This document shows positions 52,904 through 62,612 of a stretch of DNA of 64,000 bases, in pieces. A model generated the notes under the pieces. That model did not search any database. It saw only the letters and a program-made list of their open reading frames with translations, and had not been told where the DNA came from. The stretch's first letter is position 1; every line of letters begins with the position of its first letter. Source of the DNA: Phlebotomus papatasi (Eukaryota; Arthropoda; Insecta; Diptera; Psychodidae); the NCBI RefSeq assembly GCF_024763615.1, contig NW_026604975.1:17387-81386 (forward strand). The letters run 5' to 3'. The position numbers and the translations under genes are program-made.

Positions 52904-53646
52904 ATGGAGACAAAAGAAAGATCACATCAAGTTCCAAATGTAATGAAGGCAAAGCAGCACTTCAACAAATATAATCCTGATCCTGCTGAGGAACTTCGAA
53001 AGGATGAGGAACAATATGCAAGAAATCGACAACAAAATACAACTCCTGAACTACTGAATGCATACACCTATTTTCTAAATCGAACATGTACATTGTTTAT
53101 CACGATCGGGTTTTCTCCAGAGAATTTTTCACCAGTTGCTAAAATATGTGCCGTAAGCTACTGGGATGGAATTGACGCTGTAGAATTCACCCAAAATACA
53201 TGGACAACGTTCTGTGCCAATGAACAAACTTTAAGGAAATTATTGGGAGAGGATGCTGGAAAGGATGATGCCAACATGAAACTGGAGTTGCTGAATATTC
53301 AACTTGACAACTGCGTGAACATTCGTAGTTACTGCGCTGTGGAAAATTCTGAACTACTTATTCTCAGCCAAAATAATGGAATTGATCGTTTATCTCTAAA
53401 TATTGCAGAATTTGAGAAATTAATGTTACTTTCTGAATTTATAAATGCAACTTTGATTTACAATAGTTCTGTACAGTGGTATGTACAAGAATATTTTGAG
53501 AGATACAGCAATGTTTGTAAATCTTTAGGTGTGCAAAGATTGGAAAATTCTAATTTTCAAACAGCAATACTTTTGATCCACCAGTCAATTATTTTCGCCT
53601 GTTTCATGAAATTCCTTTTGTAGCAAGTAAATCAAATATTTCTTAA
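52904..53646 (+). pseudogene. Gene A, C-terminally frameshifted, copy 2 left arm
   Basis: Open from ATG 52904 (the frame also extends up to a GTG at 52847 directly preceded by a stop). It follows gene A to about residue 215, where loss of one T in the run after CTAATTTT (near 53555) shifts the frame, giving a different short tail ending at 53623 instead of the natural stop at 53644-53646. The central region around NTTPELLNAYTYFLNRT is the most conserved between copies, while the first 50 residues vary most. It may still make a protein with an altered end. The homopolymer location means a sequencing error is possible. Confidence 0.6.
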
Positions 53647-53850
53647 AATGTAACATGTGTATAAAAATCAAATGATGTCAAATAAAAAGATGAGAAAACG
53701 TAAATGTAAATTGTTTTAATCTTGTATATTTGCAATCTGAATCCTCTTAAGATAAGAAGAATGAAGAAAAAAATGAAACTTCAATTGCACAGGGTTATGC
53801 ATTATGCCAATATTTATCTATACCAACATTCCCTTTTCATCTCAACATAT

Positions 53851-53880
53851 TAGGTGTGATTCCTTCATAATCACACCTAT
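53851..53880. repeat. 30-bp hairpin insertion unique to copy 2 left arm
   Basis: The three other arms read ACATAT|TTGC; this arm has an extra TAGGTGTGATT-CCTTCAT-AATCACACCTA plus one T between them. The stem is a perfect 11 bp. Its form closely matches the terminal hairpin of the 1.8-kb insertion at 41832-41859 (TAGGTGAGATT...AATCTCACCTA). Confidence 0.85.
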
Positions 53881-54496
53881 TTGCTATGTGAGCAAGATTA
53901 AAGTCAATGAAATAAAATTATTTGTGAGAATTTTGTCTTGTTGTGAAAAGAAATTGTTTTACAATCAATTATTTCAACATCACACAATGTTTCATCTATG
54001 CATCAAGAAAAACACGACATGTTTCATTGATGCATCATGAAAAAAATCAATATGAAAATGCACTGAAAAATTTTACCAACATAAAAAAATCTGCAGAGAG
54101 ATATCATATTTTTTATCATCTTGCATTTTTTCTGCATCAAAATATTTTCTTCACGTGAAAAAAAATCTTCAAAGTGGCGTCTGTCATTTTTTCTCAACGT
54201 AATCTGATTTTTTCTTTGCAGCATTAGCAGGATTGTTTTAATTACATTTTATAGCACAATCAAAATGATTGTATCGAACTTCTTTGACAAAATCTACTCG
54301 ATTGCATGCAACTACTTTTAAACAATTCACATGATTCCTCATGTTGATGGCAACATAAAAACAAAAAAAAATAATGATACTTTGATCAGATGCGAAAGAA
54401 AACTCATTTCATTGTTTTACAATCAATTTTATTTATAACTTAGTCGGTTGTAGTTTTTCATTACACAAAAAAATGTTGACTTCATTTTTGTTTTCT

Positions 54497-54994
54497 TCAC
54501 GAGAAATATATTCTTGTAGTCTCAACGTATGGCTCTCGGCATATAGGGCAATGTCTTGTTTTTGAAGCACATCCTTGACAAGCAGCAACGTGTCCACAAG
54601 GTAGGAAAGCGGTATCGTATTCATTGTTGTAGCATATTTTGCAGATTTTATGTGATTGCTGTACAATATCGTATTCTGCTTCTACATTATCACAATCCAA
54701 AATTTGATCGCCAAAGAATATCTCGAACAAATTATCAATTGTATTTTCATCATTAGTGTTAAAGAATTGTACCATCAATTGTTTTTTCTCCAAAATAGTC
54801 ATGCTTTTTCCATTTTTCATTTTTCTTGAAATTTTTTCCACTACACCGCGACGTAAAATCTCATTTTTGTTTTCATAAAGTAGGCCGATCATTTCCGCTA
54901 TTGTCTTTTTATGTAAAATAAATTGCACCAAATCAGACTCTGATTTTTCTTTTGCCAAAGCTTCTGCTAATTGTCTCAAGCTGTGCGTACTCAT
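54497..54994 (-). CDS. IAP-type RING-finger protein, probable E3 ubiquitin ligase, copy 2 left arm
   Basis: 165 aa from the ATG at 54994 (MSTHSL). Upstream in-frame sequence has no ATG. The C-terminal C3HC4 RING has ligands Cys118, Cys121, Cys133, His135, Cys139, Cys142, Cys149 and Cys152, with the spacing of inhibitor-of-apoptosis RINGs and a short tail ending RIYFS; aromatic tails of this kind support RING dimerisation in that family. Residues 1-100 are predicted helical and match no domain I know; there is no BIR repeat. Such a protein would transfer ubiquitin from an E2, perhaps acting on cell-death factors, but the target is unknown. It is downstream of gene C in the same direction and convergent with gene A; AATAAA on the minus strand at 54433-54428. 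Confidence 0.8.
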   Translation of the reverse strand: MSTHSLRQLAEALAKEKSESDLVQFILHKKTIAEMIGLLYENKNEILRRGVVEKISRKMKNGKSMTILEKKQLMVQFFNTNDENTIDNLFEIFFGDQILDCDNVEAEYDIVQQSHKICKICYNNEYDTAFLPCGHVAACQGCASKTRHCPICREPYVETTRIYFS

Positions 54995-55166
54995 TGCGAT
55001 ATAGATTTTTTCTGAGTGATTTTTTAAGATACACCATGTTAAATAATTGTGAAAAATGTTTGTAATGAACAATTTTCAACGAAAGAAAGAAAGGGGAGAG
55101 GGATTTTTGGGTTAAAAACGCTCTAAATTTATACTTTTAACTTTTTATTGCAAATGATATAGAAAA

Positions 55167-55647
55167 TTATACATCACTACTAGAATTTTCAGATGAATAT
55201 ACATGATCTGAAGCAGGTTTCCTAGAATAATATAACGTTTGTTCCTCAAAATCAGATAAAAAATCTTCCGCAGGTACTTGATCTCGTTCTGAATCAGTCA
55301 CATATTCTACAAGGTAAAGATTTTTCTCCTGTTTTTCAAAGTATTTTTCTGTGAGCTTATCTTTTCTTTTACACATGAGTTGATCTTCAACTTCTTTGTT
55401 AGACTCCTCTACCTCACTCCTTTGAATTTTGTGTAACTTCTCAGAAGCTATGTCACGTTCCATTTTATTTAAAATTTCTTCTATCCAAGATGGCGGGTCA
55501 TCGGAATGTGGTCTTTTTCGTGTAAATCTTTCCGAAATTTTCTCAGCTTCTTCTTTCGTAGGATTATGATTTATCAAAAACTGCAAAACAGTTTCGTCAA
55601 ATATAATTTTTATGAATTTCTTTATTCAAAAATATGGAACTCACCAT
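55167..55647 (-). CDS. Gene C, acidic protein with intron after the ATG, copy 2 left arm
   Basis: Same structure as in copy 1: ATG at 55647-55645, donor GTGAGT, a 64-nt intron (55644-55581), acceptor TTTTGCAG, then exon 2 to 55167, giving 138 aa. Only a few residues differ from copy 1. Conservation of both splice signals and of the frame in two copies supports a real spliced gene. The polyadenylation signal AATAAA lies just past the stop. The stop is about 170 bp upstream of the RING gene ATG, so the two genes lie in tandem. Function unknown; highly charged and probably nuclear or cytosolic because no signal peptide or membrane segment is seen. Confidence 0.6.
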
Positions 55648-56490
55648 GTTATTGTGTATCCGAAATATGTATTCTCCGTGAATTAGGTTGGCCTATCTTT
55701 CGTAAAACAAACTTATTGGTTTGACTGTCGATTATAGAATAACAACAATTTTACACACTTGGTTGAAATATCCAGTTCAAGTTATGCATCACTTAAAAAA
55801 TTATCCAATATTGCGAAATTCAAATATTATTTTTCACACGTGCAATGAAAAATGTCTCATAAAAGTTTCAAAATTGTACGATATTTTACTGGAAAAACAC
55901 CATACGTGATAAAAAGATGAAATTTGAGATTTTCCTTCTTGTGGGCACTAGGACATGTTTCGAACAAGACTTGGTGGCCCTAGTAAAATACACTTACACG
56001 ATCGCAACTTTTCTTGGAAAAATTCCATTCCCAGTTGAAATATGATCCTCTGCACACGTGAAATTAGGATTTTTTTTTTTAATAAAAATACTAAATTCCG
56101 GAATGATTTCCTGGAAAAGCATCATTTGCAACAAAAAAAATGAAATTGGAGATTTTCCTTTTGCATGGACATGTTTCAAACCTCTCCTGTGGAATCCACG
56201 AAAATCGCTTTTTTAGCGCCCATATTCTTGATTTATGAGTGTCAAAAACCTGTAGATCCAAAATTTGGTCCCGACCTGAGGAGGTTGCATTGCATCTCGG
56301 ACAAAATACACATACACCAATTGTACTGGGCACCCACCCCCCCCCCTCCCACTCCGCTATATCACCCGCCACTTCTCAGAATCCGATGACGTCATATTTA
56401 ACTTTTGCATTAAAATTTACACATTACACTCATTTTTTAACGTTATTTTCCCACTTGACTTGGATTTTTTACAAATTTTTATTGCGTTTG
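55648..56490. other. Upstream region of gene C and inner left arm (copy 2)
   Basis: No gene. It contains the same degenerate duplication as copy 1, with perfect p53-type half-sites GGACATGTTT at 55951-55960 (followed after 1 bp by GAACAAGACT) and 56167-56176, a C-rich run near 56330-56350 and CRE palindrome TGACGTCA at 56387-56394. The last 90 bp (56401-56490) is the inner inverted repeat. Confidence 0.5.
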
Positions 56491-56551
56491 TTTAAGTTGT
56501 TATATCAGGGCTAAATCGGTAAAGGTTTATTGAGTTGTATTAGCCGCTTAA

Positions 56552-56656
56552 ATTCCCGAAAATACCGAATTGGTTGATAAAGGTATCATAACTACTCCCG
56601 CAGTTGCTTTCGCACTTGCTAGTGGCAAAAGAACCAAACGCAATAAAAATTTGTAA
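56552..56656 (+). pseudogene. C-terminal remnant of an unknown gene in palindrome centre (copy 2)
   Basis: A 34-codon plus-strand frame to TAA at 56654-56656, equivalent to the minus-strand remnant at 4240-4344 of copy 1. The end of the frame (KRNKNL and stop) lies inside the inner inverted repeat, so both arms carry the gene's last codons. It is preceded by an in-frame TAA. Family not recognised. It looks like the last surviving piece of an interior gene of a longer parent element. Confidence 0.4.
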
Positions 56657-56743
56657 AAAATCCAAGTCAAGTGGGAAAATAACGTTAAAAAATGAGTGTA
56701 ATGTGTAAATTTTAATGCAAAAGTTATTCTAGGAAACCTGCTA

Positions 56744-56812
56744 TTATATTATTCTAGGAAACCTGCTTCAGATCATGTATATTCATCTGAAAATTCTAGT
56801 AGTGTTGTATAA
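56744..56812 (+). pseudogene. Gene C tail fragment (copy 2 right arm)
   Basis: Only the last 22 codons of gene C remain (from YYSRKP to the stop). The junction has an 18-bp direct repeat (TTATTCTAGGAAACCTGC at 56724-56741 and again from about 56750), suggesting slippage or microhomology at the deletion. The breakpoint differs from that of copy 1 (4416). Confidence 0.75.
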
Positions 56813-56980
56813 TTTTCTATATAATTTGCAATAAAAAGTTAAAAGTATAAATTTAGAGCGTTTTTAACCCAAAAATCCCTCTCCCCTTTCTTTCATTGAA
56901 AATTGTTCATTACAAACATTTTTCGCAATTATTTAACATGGTGTATCTTAAAAAATCACTCAGAAAAAATCTATATCGCA

Positions 56981-57478
56981 ATGAGTACGCACAGCTTGAG
57001 ACAATTAGCAGAAGCTTTGGCAAAAGAAAAATCAGAGTCTGATTTGGTGCAATTTATTTTACATAAAAAGACAATAGCGCAAATGATCGGCCTACTTTAT
57101 GAAAACAAAAATGAGATTTTACGTCGCGGTGTAGTGGAAAAACTTTCAAGAAAAATGAAAAATGGAAAAAGCATGACTATTTTGGAGAAAAAACAATTGA
57201 TGGTACAATTCTTTAACACTAATGATGAAAATACAATCGATAATTTGTTCGAGATATTCTTTGGCGATCAAATTTTGGATTGTGATAATGTAGAAGCAGA
57301 ATACGATATTGTACAGCAATCACATAAAATCTGCAAAATATGCTACAACAATGAATACGATACCGCTTTCCTCCCTTGTGGACACGTTGCTGCTTGTCAA
57401 GGATGTGCTTCAAAAACAAGACATTGCCCTATATGCCGAGAGCCATACGTTGAGTCTACAAGAATATATTTCTCGTGA
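56981..57478 (+). CDS. IAP-type RING-finger protein, probable E3 ubiquitin ligase, copy 2 right arm
   Basis: 165 aa from ATG 56981, with all eight zinc ligands and the aromatic tail intact. It differs from the left-arm protein at only a handful of residues. Gene C upstream is deleted here except for its tail, so this copy must use another promoter or be silent. An ATG at 56938 opens a 34-codon frame that overlaps the RING start in another frame and ends at 57042, which could limit translation. AATAAA at 57544-57549. Open frames in both arms of copy 2, against frameshifts in both arms of copy 1, mark this as the better-preserved gene set. Confidence 0.8.
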   Translation: MSTHSLRQLAEALAKEKSESDLVQFILHKKTIAQMIGLLYENKNEILRRGVVEKLSRKMKNGKSMTILEKKQLMVQFFNTNDENTIDNLFEIFFGDQILDCDNVEAEYDIVQQSHKICKICYNNEYDTAFLPCGHVAACQGCASKTRHCPICREPYVESTRIYFS

Positions 57479-58299
57479 AGAAAACAAAAAATGAAGTCAA
57501 GATTATTTTTGTGTAATGAAAAACTACAACCGACTAAGTTATAAATAAAATTGATTGTAAAACAATGAAATGAGTTTTCTTTCGCATCTGATCAAAGTAT
57601 CATTATTTTTTTTTGTTTTTATGTTGCCATCAACATGAGGAATCATGTGAATTGTTTAAAAGTAGTTGCATGCAATCGAGTAGATTTTGTCAAAGAAGTT
57701 CGATACAATCATTTTTGATTGTGTTATAAAATGTAATTAAAACAATCCTGCTAATGCTGCAAAGAAAAAATCAAATTACGTTGAGAAAAAATGCCAGACG
57801 CCACTTTGAAGATTTTTTTTCACGTAAAGAAAATATTCTGATGCAGAAAAAGTGCAAGATGATAAAAAATATGATATCTCTGCAGATTTTTTTTATGTTG
57901 GTAAAATTTTTCACTGCATTTTCATATTGATTTTTTTCATCATGCATCAATGAAACATGTTGTGTTTTTCATGATGCACAGATGAAACATTGTCTGATGT
58001 TGAAATAATTGATTGTAAAACAATTTCTTTACACAACAAGACAAAATTCTCACAAATAATTTTATTTCATTGACTTTAATCTTGCTCACATAGCAAACAT
58101 GTTGAGATGAAAAGGGAATGTTGGTATAGATAAATATTGGCATAATGCATAACCCTGTGCAATTGAAGTTTCATTTTTTCTTCATTCTTCTTATCTTAAG
58201 AGGATTCAGATTGCAAATATACAAGATTAAAACAATTTACATTTACGTTTTCTCATCTTTATATTTGACATCATTTGATTTTTATACACATGTTACATT
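57479..58299. other. Region between RING gene and gene A, copy 2 right arm
   Basis: Counterpart of 1452-2273. It lacks the 30-bp hairpin of the left arm. The plus-strand 84-codon frame of copy 1 is interrupted by small indels. No supported gene. Confidence 0.4.
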
Positions 58300-59093
58300 T
58301 TAAGAAATATTTGATTTACTTGCTACAAAAGGAATTTCATGAAACAGGCGAAAATAATTGATTGGTGGATCAAAAGTATAGTAGCTTGAGAAATTAAAAT
58401 TTTCCAATCTTTGCACACCTAAAGATTTACAAACATTGCTGTATCTCTCAAAATATTCTTGTACATACCACTGTACTTGTAAATCAAAGTTTCATTTATA
58501 AATTCTGAAAGTAACATTATTTTCTCAAATTCTGCAATATTTAGAGATAAACGATCATTTCCATTATTTTGGCTGAGAATAAGTAGTTCGGAATTTGCCA
58601 CAGCACAGTAACTACTAATGTTCGCGCAGTTGTCAAGTTGAATGTTCAGCAACTCCAGTTTCATATTAGCATCATCCTTTCCAGCATCCTCTCCCAATAA
58701 TTTCCTTAAAGTTTGTTCATTGGCACAGAACGTTGTCCATGTACTTTGGGTGAATTCTACAGCATCAATTCCATTCCAGTAGTTTACGGCACATATCTTA
58801 GCAACTGGTGAAAAATTGTCTAGAGTAAACCCGATCGTGGTAAACAATGTGCATGTTCGATTTAGAAAGTAGGTGTATGCATTCAGTAGCTCAGGAGTTG
58901 TATTTTGTTGTCGATTTCTTGCATATTTTTCCTCTTCCTTTCGAAGTTCCTCAGCAGGATCAGGATTATATTTGTAGAAGTGATGCTTTCCCTTCATTAC
59001 ACTTGGAACTTGATGTGATCTTTCTTGTGCCTCCATATTTGCAGATAAGTTATTTTGTGATTTATCACTTTTCACTAAGAAAATGCCTTCCAT
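58300..59093 (-). pseudogene. Gene A with authentic ATG but internal frameshift, copy 2 right arm
   Basis: This is the only arm in which the codon heading the long frame is ATG (59093-59091, MEGIFLVKS). The other arms have GTG there, so this is probably the ancestral start and adds about 19 residues to the protein. A 7-bp deletion near 58475-58480 (after GATTTACAA) shifts the frame, giving a stop at 58419; the remaining sequence continues in another frame to the natural stop at 58302-58300. It carries more private substitutions than the left-arm copy. Confidence 0.7.
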
Positions 59094-59238
59094 TCATCAA
59101 TAAATCAGGGATACAAATGAGACTTTTTTTCCAATGTTCAAATTCCTATAAAATATTTTAGGATCTTTTGATCGTACTGACGAAATTTCCCGAGAAAATT
59201 ATGCAAACGTATGCAAAATGTTTGTTTCATACACGATG

Positions 59239-59258
59239 AAACATGTTTGGACATGTCA
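59239..59258 (-). promoter_or_regulatory. p53-family response-element-like site upstream of gene A (copy 2, right arm)
   Basis: Minus-strand reading gives TGACATGTCC then AAACATGTTT, 19 of 20 to the RRRCWWGYYY pair, 146 bp upstream of the ATG at 59093. Confidence 0.4.
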
Positions 59259-60918
59259 TGTTCATATCTCAGAATAAAGTCTAGAGGTAGGATGCGAGGG
59301 GCAAATAGAACATTTTTCTAAATAACAAGTGAAGTTACTTTTTTTTAAATTGTTTTTCAATATAATAAATAAAATTTTGTTAACATTTATTCAGGGGAGG
59401 ATGAAGCTTTACGGTCAAGAACTAAAATTAATAGTATTCAGTGATGAAGTGCTAGTGAGTGCAAAGCTAAATTTCTTTTATCAGTGTAAGAACGCAAATG
59501 TTTGACTTTATTTTAGTGAGTATCGCTTGAATTTTATTTTTTATGCCTATTCTACTGAGAGTCATCTTAAAAAAATTGATCTTCTACTAAAGAAAGAGGA
59601 TTTCATCTTCTATTTTGTGATATGTGCCACAGAAATATACATAAATTTGATAATGAGTCATCAATGAAAAATGCATAAGTTAATTCAGCATCCCAGGTAC
59701 CGAATTATAGAAGTGTATACAACATTTCATTCATAAAAATCAATTTTGTATGAAAAGTTGGTTCCTATTTTATTTTACTCTGCTGCCATTTCTCCACATA
59801 ATCAAATTCTTAGGTAAATATTGTACATATATTTACAGATTTTTTCATATTTGCTAAATTATAATAAGAGAAAACACAAATCAATAATTCACTTTGAATA
59901 ATTTTGTTCTGTAATGTTGTAAAAATTCTCTAATGTCAGAGAAAAAGAACATTGTAATACAAAGTTATGAGAAATCTAACACTTTTTACATACTTTCCCA
60001 CTTGCGATCAAGAGAGTTAAATGATTCATACACAAGACAAGAAATTTTGCCCACATTGACATTTTTTCATTCATCTTTTAATTCTTTTATTTTATGCATG
60101 ATACAGGAGTGCAAATTTCGAATAATCCCGCACAACTGCATAAAAATGCATAGCAACATCTTTGATCATCAGTTTGTTTATTTGAAAATTGAGGATCTGA
60201 AACTAAGATTCTTGAAATTTCATGGCAGTCACCATCTGCAATAAGCAGAAATTCAATATATTTCACGAAATTTATCACTTCTTATCTGAAATAACTGAAT
60301 GAAAAATATTTTTTAGACAAATTGCATAAAATTGATCGTTTGATCATATCAACAAGAGATGTGAATGATGTGAGATACAATCGTGTAAGTGAAGAATTAA
60401 GATATTTTTCGGCAATTTATGTTACAATTTAAAGAAAAAAGTTAAATATTTCAAATAATATTGAAATACGCAAGCTCAAAAGTTGCATGCTTTGAAAAAC
60501 AAAAAACTGTTTACATGCAAATCTCAACTCAATGACGTTTCAATATATCTATTGATCAATATCCAATGAAAATGGTTTAAATTGCATGACGGCATCAACA
60601 TCATGCTGTTCAATAACCAATGAAAATTATTGATAGTTCTTATCGCCAGTAAAATTAGTGAATATTGCGAAATTCCACTCAATTTTACAATTATATTGCG
60701 CACTGCAAGACATTTTTTCCATGTTGCTTCATTCATCTGAAGGAATCAAATTGTCGCACAAAGACTCATACAAATAGTCTCTCCCATATGGTCTCGAGCG
60801 CGCGAAAAGGTCTCATATTGCATTTGCATTTTTCCACACTTGGACAGTGCATATAGGCCAGAGACTATAGAGAATCCCGCTTACTGCATAGGAAAGACTT
60901 CTGACAAACCTTCTATCA
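59259..60918. other. Outer right arm of copy 2 without a supported gene
   Basis: Counterpart of 7127-8771. A short minus-strand frame (60087-60278) resembles that of copy 1 over its first 45 codons and then diverges. A perfect octamer ATTTGCAT lies near 60820, ahead of the tRNA-like sequence. Confidence 0.4.
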
Positions 60919-60992
60919 TGCCACAATGGCACAATGGATAAGGTGCTGGACTCGCAACCGAGAGGTCTGGTGATCAATTCCCATGGATGGCA
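60919..60992 (+). ncRNA. tRNA-like 74-nt sequence (copy 2 right arm)
   Basis: Same sequence and signals as 8772-8845: paired ends, A box, degenerate B box, and a TTTT terminator 3 nt past the end. Abnormal anticodon arm. The third copy in the window with no visible change. Confidence 0.5.
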
Positions 60993-61195
60993 GATCTTTT
61001 CTCATATAAATTATATAGGGAGAAAAAAAATTACATGAGGAAGAGTCCACCAAAGTAATTTCCGTTAATTCAATTATTCAAAATGACTATCAAAAAGCGC
61101 AATCTCAAAAAGTTTAAAGTTCCAAAAAGTTCAAGATGGTCGCCTAAAGCTTACAGCTAAGATCAATATGGCGTCTGAAACGGATCACATTTCAA

Positions 61196-61590
61196 ACAGC
61201 AGTATCGTACTCCATAGCCAATGAAAATGCGTCCCTCAACAGTATCGTGCTTCATAACCAATCAAAATGCTTCCTGCAGCAGTATTGTACTCCATATCCA
61301 CAGACAAGCCACGCCCCCAAAACAGTATCGTGCTTCATAACCAATCAAAATGCTTCCTGCAACGGTATTGTGCTCCATATCCACATACAAAGCCACGCCC
61401 CCAAAACAGTATCGTGCTTCATAACCAATCAAAATGCTTCCTGCAACGGTATTGTGCTCCATATCCACATACAAAGCCACGCCCCCAAAACAGTATCGTG
61501 CTTTATAGCCAATCAAAATTCTTCCCCCATCAGTATTGTGCACCATATCCACAGACAAGCCACGCCCATAAATCAGTATTGTGCTCCATA
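61196..61590. repeat. 84-bp subterminal repeats, right end of copy 2
   Basis: Units begin with CAGTATCGTGC at 61240, 61323, 61407 and 61491, a period of 83-84 bp; each has two half-units with the core CAGTAYYGTGCTYCAT and a CCACGCCC box. A purine/G-rich tract follows (about 61620-61655). Long frames across this array on both strands are periodic repeat products, not proteins. Confidence 0.75.
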
Positions 61591-61769
61591 TTCAGTTAAA
61601 ATAATTAACAAAAATGGTGAAGAGCGGGAGGAGGGGAGGAGCGCGGAGCGGGGAAACAGGCCTGCACGTAGACCACACACCAGAGTTATCGACATGCCGG
61701 CACAAAACAGTATCGTGCTCCATGGAAAGCCACGCCCCCAAAACAGTACTCTGCTTCACCCTTACTACT

Positions 61770-61965
61770 GTGTAAAAATATATCAACATTTTTTAATGTT
61801 AATTTTACACCATTTTAAGTGTAAAATTAACATGAAAAAGGGTAACTTTAAACCCTCATACACCTAAAAAGCATAATATTTACACCGATTTTGGATCAAT
61901 AATGCAGGGTGAAATTAACATTTCCGGAATGTTATTTTAACTTTTTCGGATTTCTCTCAGTGTAT
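61770..61965. repeat. Decayed AT-rich repeat with perfect hairpin
   Basis: TGTTAATTTTACAC (61797-61810) and GTGTAAAATTAACA (61819-61832) form a perfect 14-bp stem with an 8-nt loop. Further variants of GTTAATTTTACAC and GTGAAATTAACATT occur to about 61925, and the segment ends near TTTCTCTCAGTGTA. It looks like a truncated non-autonomous DNA transposon whose left end is cut off by the palindromic element. Confidence 0.45.
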
Positions 61966-61980
61966 CTGCCACACCTTTTA

Positions 61981-62094
61981 GCATCCAGCCAGATTCCTCC
62001 GAGAGCCCCAAGTCCATGCGTCCTTCCTCTGACGTTCTAGATCGGACTGACTCCGGTTCTCCAACTTATAGTACAGTGACAAAGACCCTGAAGG
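61981..62094 (+). CDS. Possible internal exon of a host gene
   Basis: After a pyrimidine-containing acceptor-like CACACCTTTTAG, a frame of about 38 codons rich in Ser, Pro and Thr runs to a donor-like CTGAAG|GTAGTG, and remains open beyond to 62201. Base composition is visibly higher in GC than the surroundings. No homology is recognised and the exon limits are a guess; it could equally be intergenic. Confidence 0.25.
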
Positions 62095-62612
62095 TAGTGA
62101 CACCGCAGCAGTGGCTTAGAAGCAACCCAGAAACGGATTTGAATAGTAACATTTGTAACAGCCGGGATTTTTGCAAATGTATACTATTCTTTTCACCTTG
62201 ACTTTCCGTTCCCCGAGGGGCAGCAAGTTGAATCCCTGTTTCTTGGTTTCTAGACAATTCATTCAAAACTATTTAAAGAAAATCAGGGTACAAAGTCACC
62301 CCATGAGTGTAAAGTCAGTCGAATATGATAGCCAAGAAGTTAATCAATGTAAAAATTTGATCAGAAATCCGTTTAAATCAAATGGAAAAGGCCAAGATGG
62401 TTCATGACTCCGTCATTTTCCTTTGGCCAAAAATATTTCATTATTTTTATGATTAAAGGATATTGGGCAAAATGGTCCAACCTTTCGCCACGAATGAAAC
62501 CTATATCATCGAATAGGTATTGCCAAAGGTAACAACTTTTGTTCCGGTACCAACCCTAAAAGTATGTAGGATAAGCACAAGAGCATAAAACACAGGGGAA
62601 ACTGGGGCACTA
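62095..62612. other. Unassigned DNA before the Tc1-like element
   Basis: No repeat, RNA or convincing gene is seen. Short frames on both strands lack coding character. It may be intronic if the exon at 61981 is real. Confidence 0.4.

Larger units (their letters stand above)
50373..61769. mobile_element. Giant palindromic element, copy 2 (complete, 11.4 kb)
   Basis: Termini are AGTAGTAAGG (50373-50382) and CCTTACTACT (61760-61769), each followed inward by a GCAGAGT box. Left arm about 50373-56490, right arm about 56635-61769, with a 144-bp centre between perfect-looking inner repeats (56401-56490 against 56635-56724). Arms carry subterminal repeats, a tRNA-like sequence, gene A and the RING gene; gene C is complete only on the left. 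The right inner arm lacks about 1.1 kb between its 90-bp inner repeat and the tail of gene C. Flanks (GATATT left, GTGTAA right) show no target duplication. Arms differ from each other more than those of copy 1, so the palindrome is not a read foldback artefact. No transposition enzyme is present. Confidence 0.85.

Noticed and set aside
50373..61769. Maverick/Polinton assignment
   Set aside because: AG...CT ends and size would permit it, but there is no polymerase, integrase or capsid gene and no 6-bp target duplication (GATATT against GTGTAA), so the assignment is left open.
61247..61867. 206-codon frame and overlapping frames on both strands
   Set aside because: The 84-bp repeat is a multiple of three, so it stays open in several frames on both strands; the repeated peptides are by-products.
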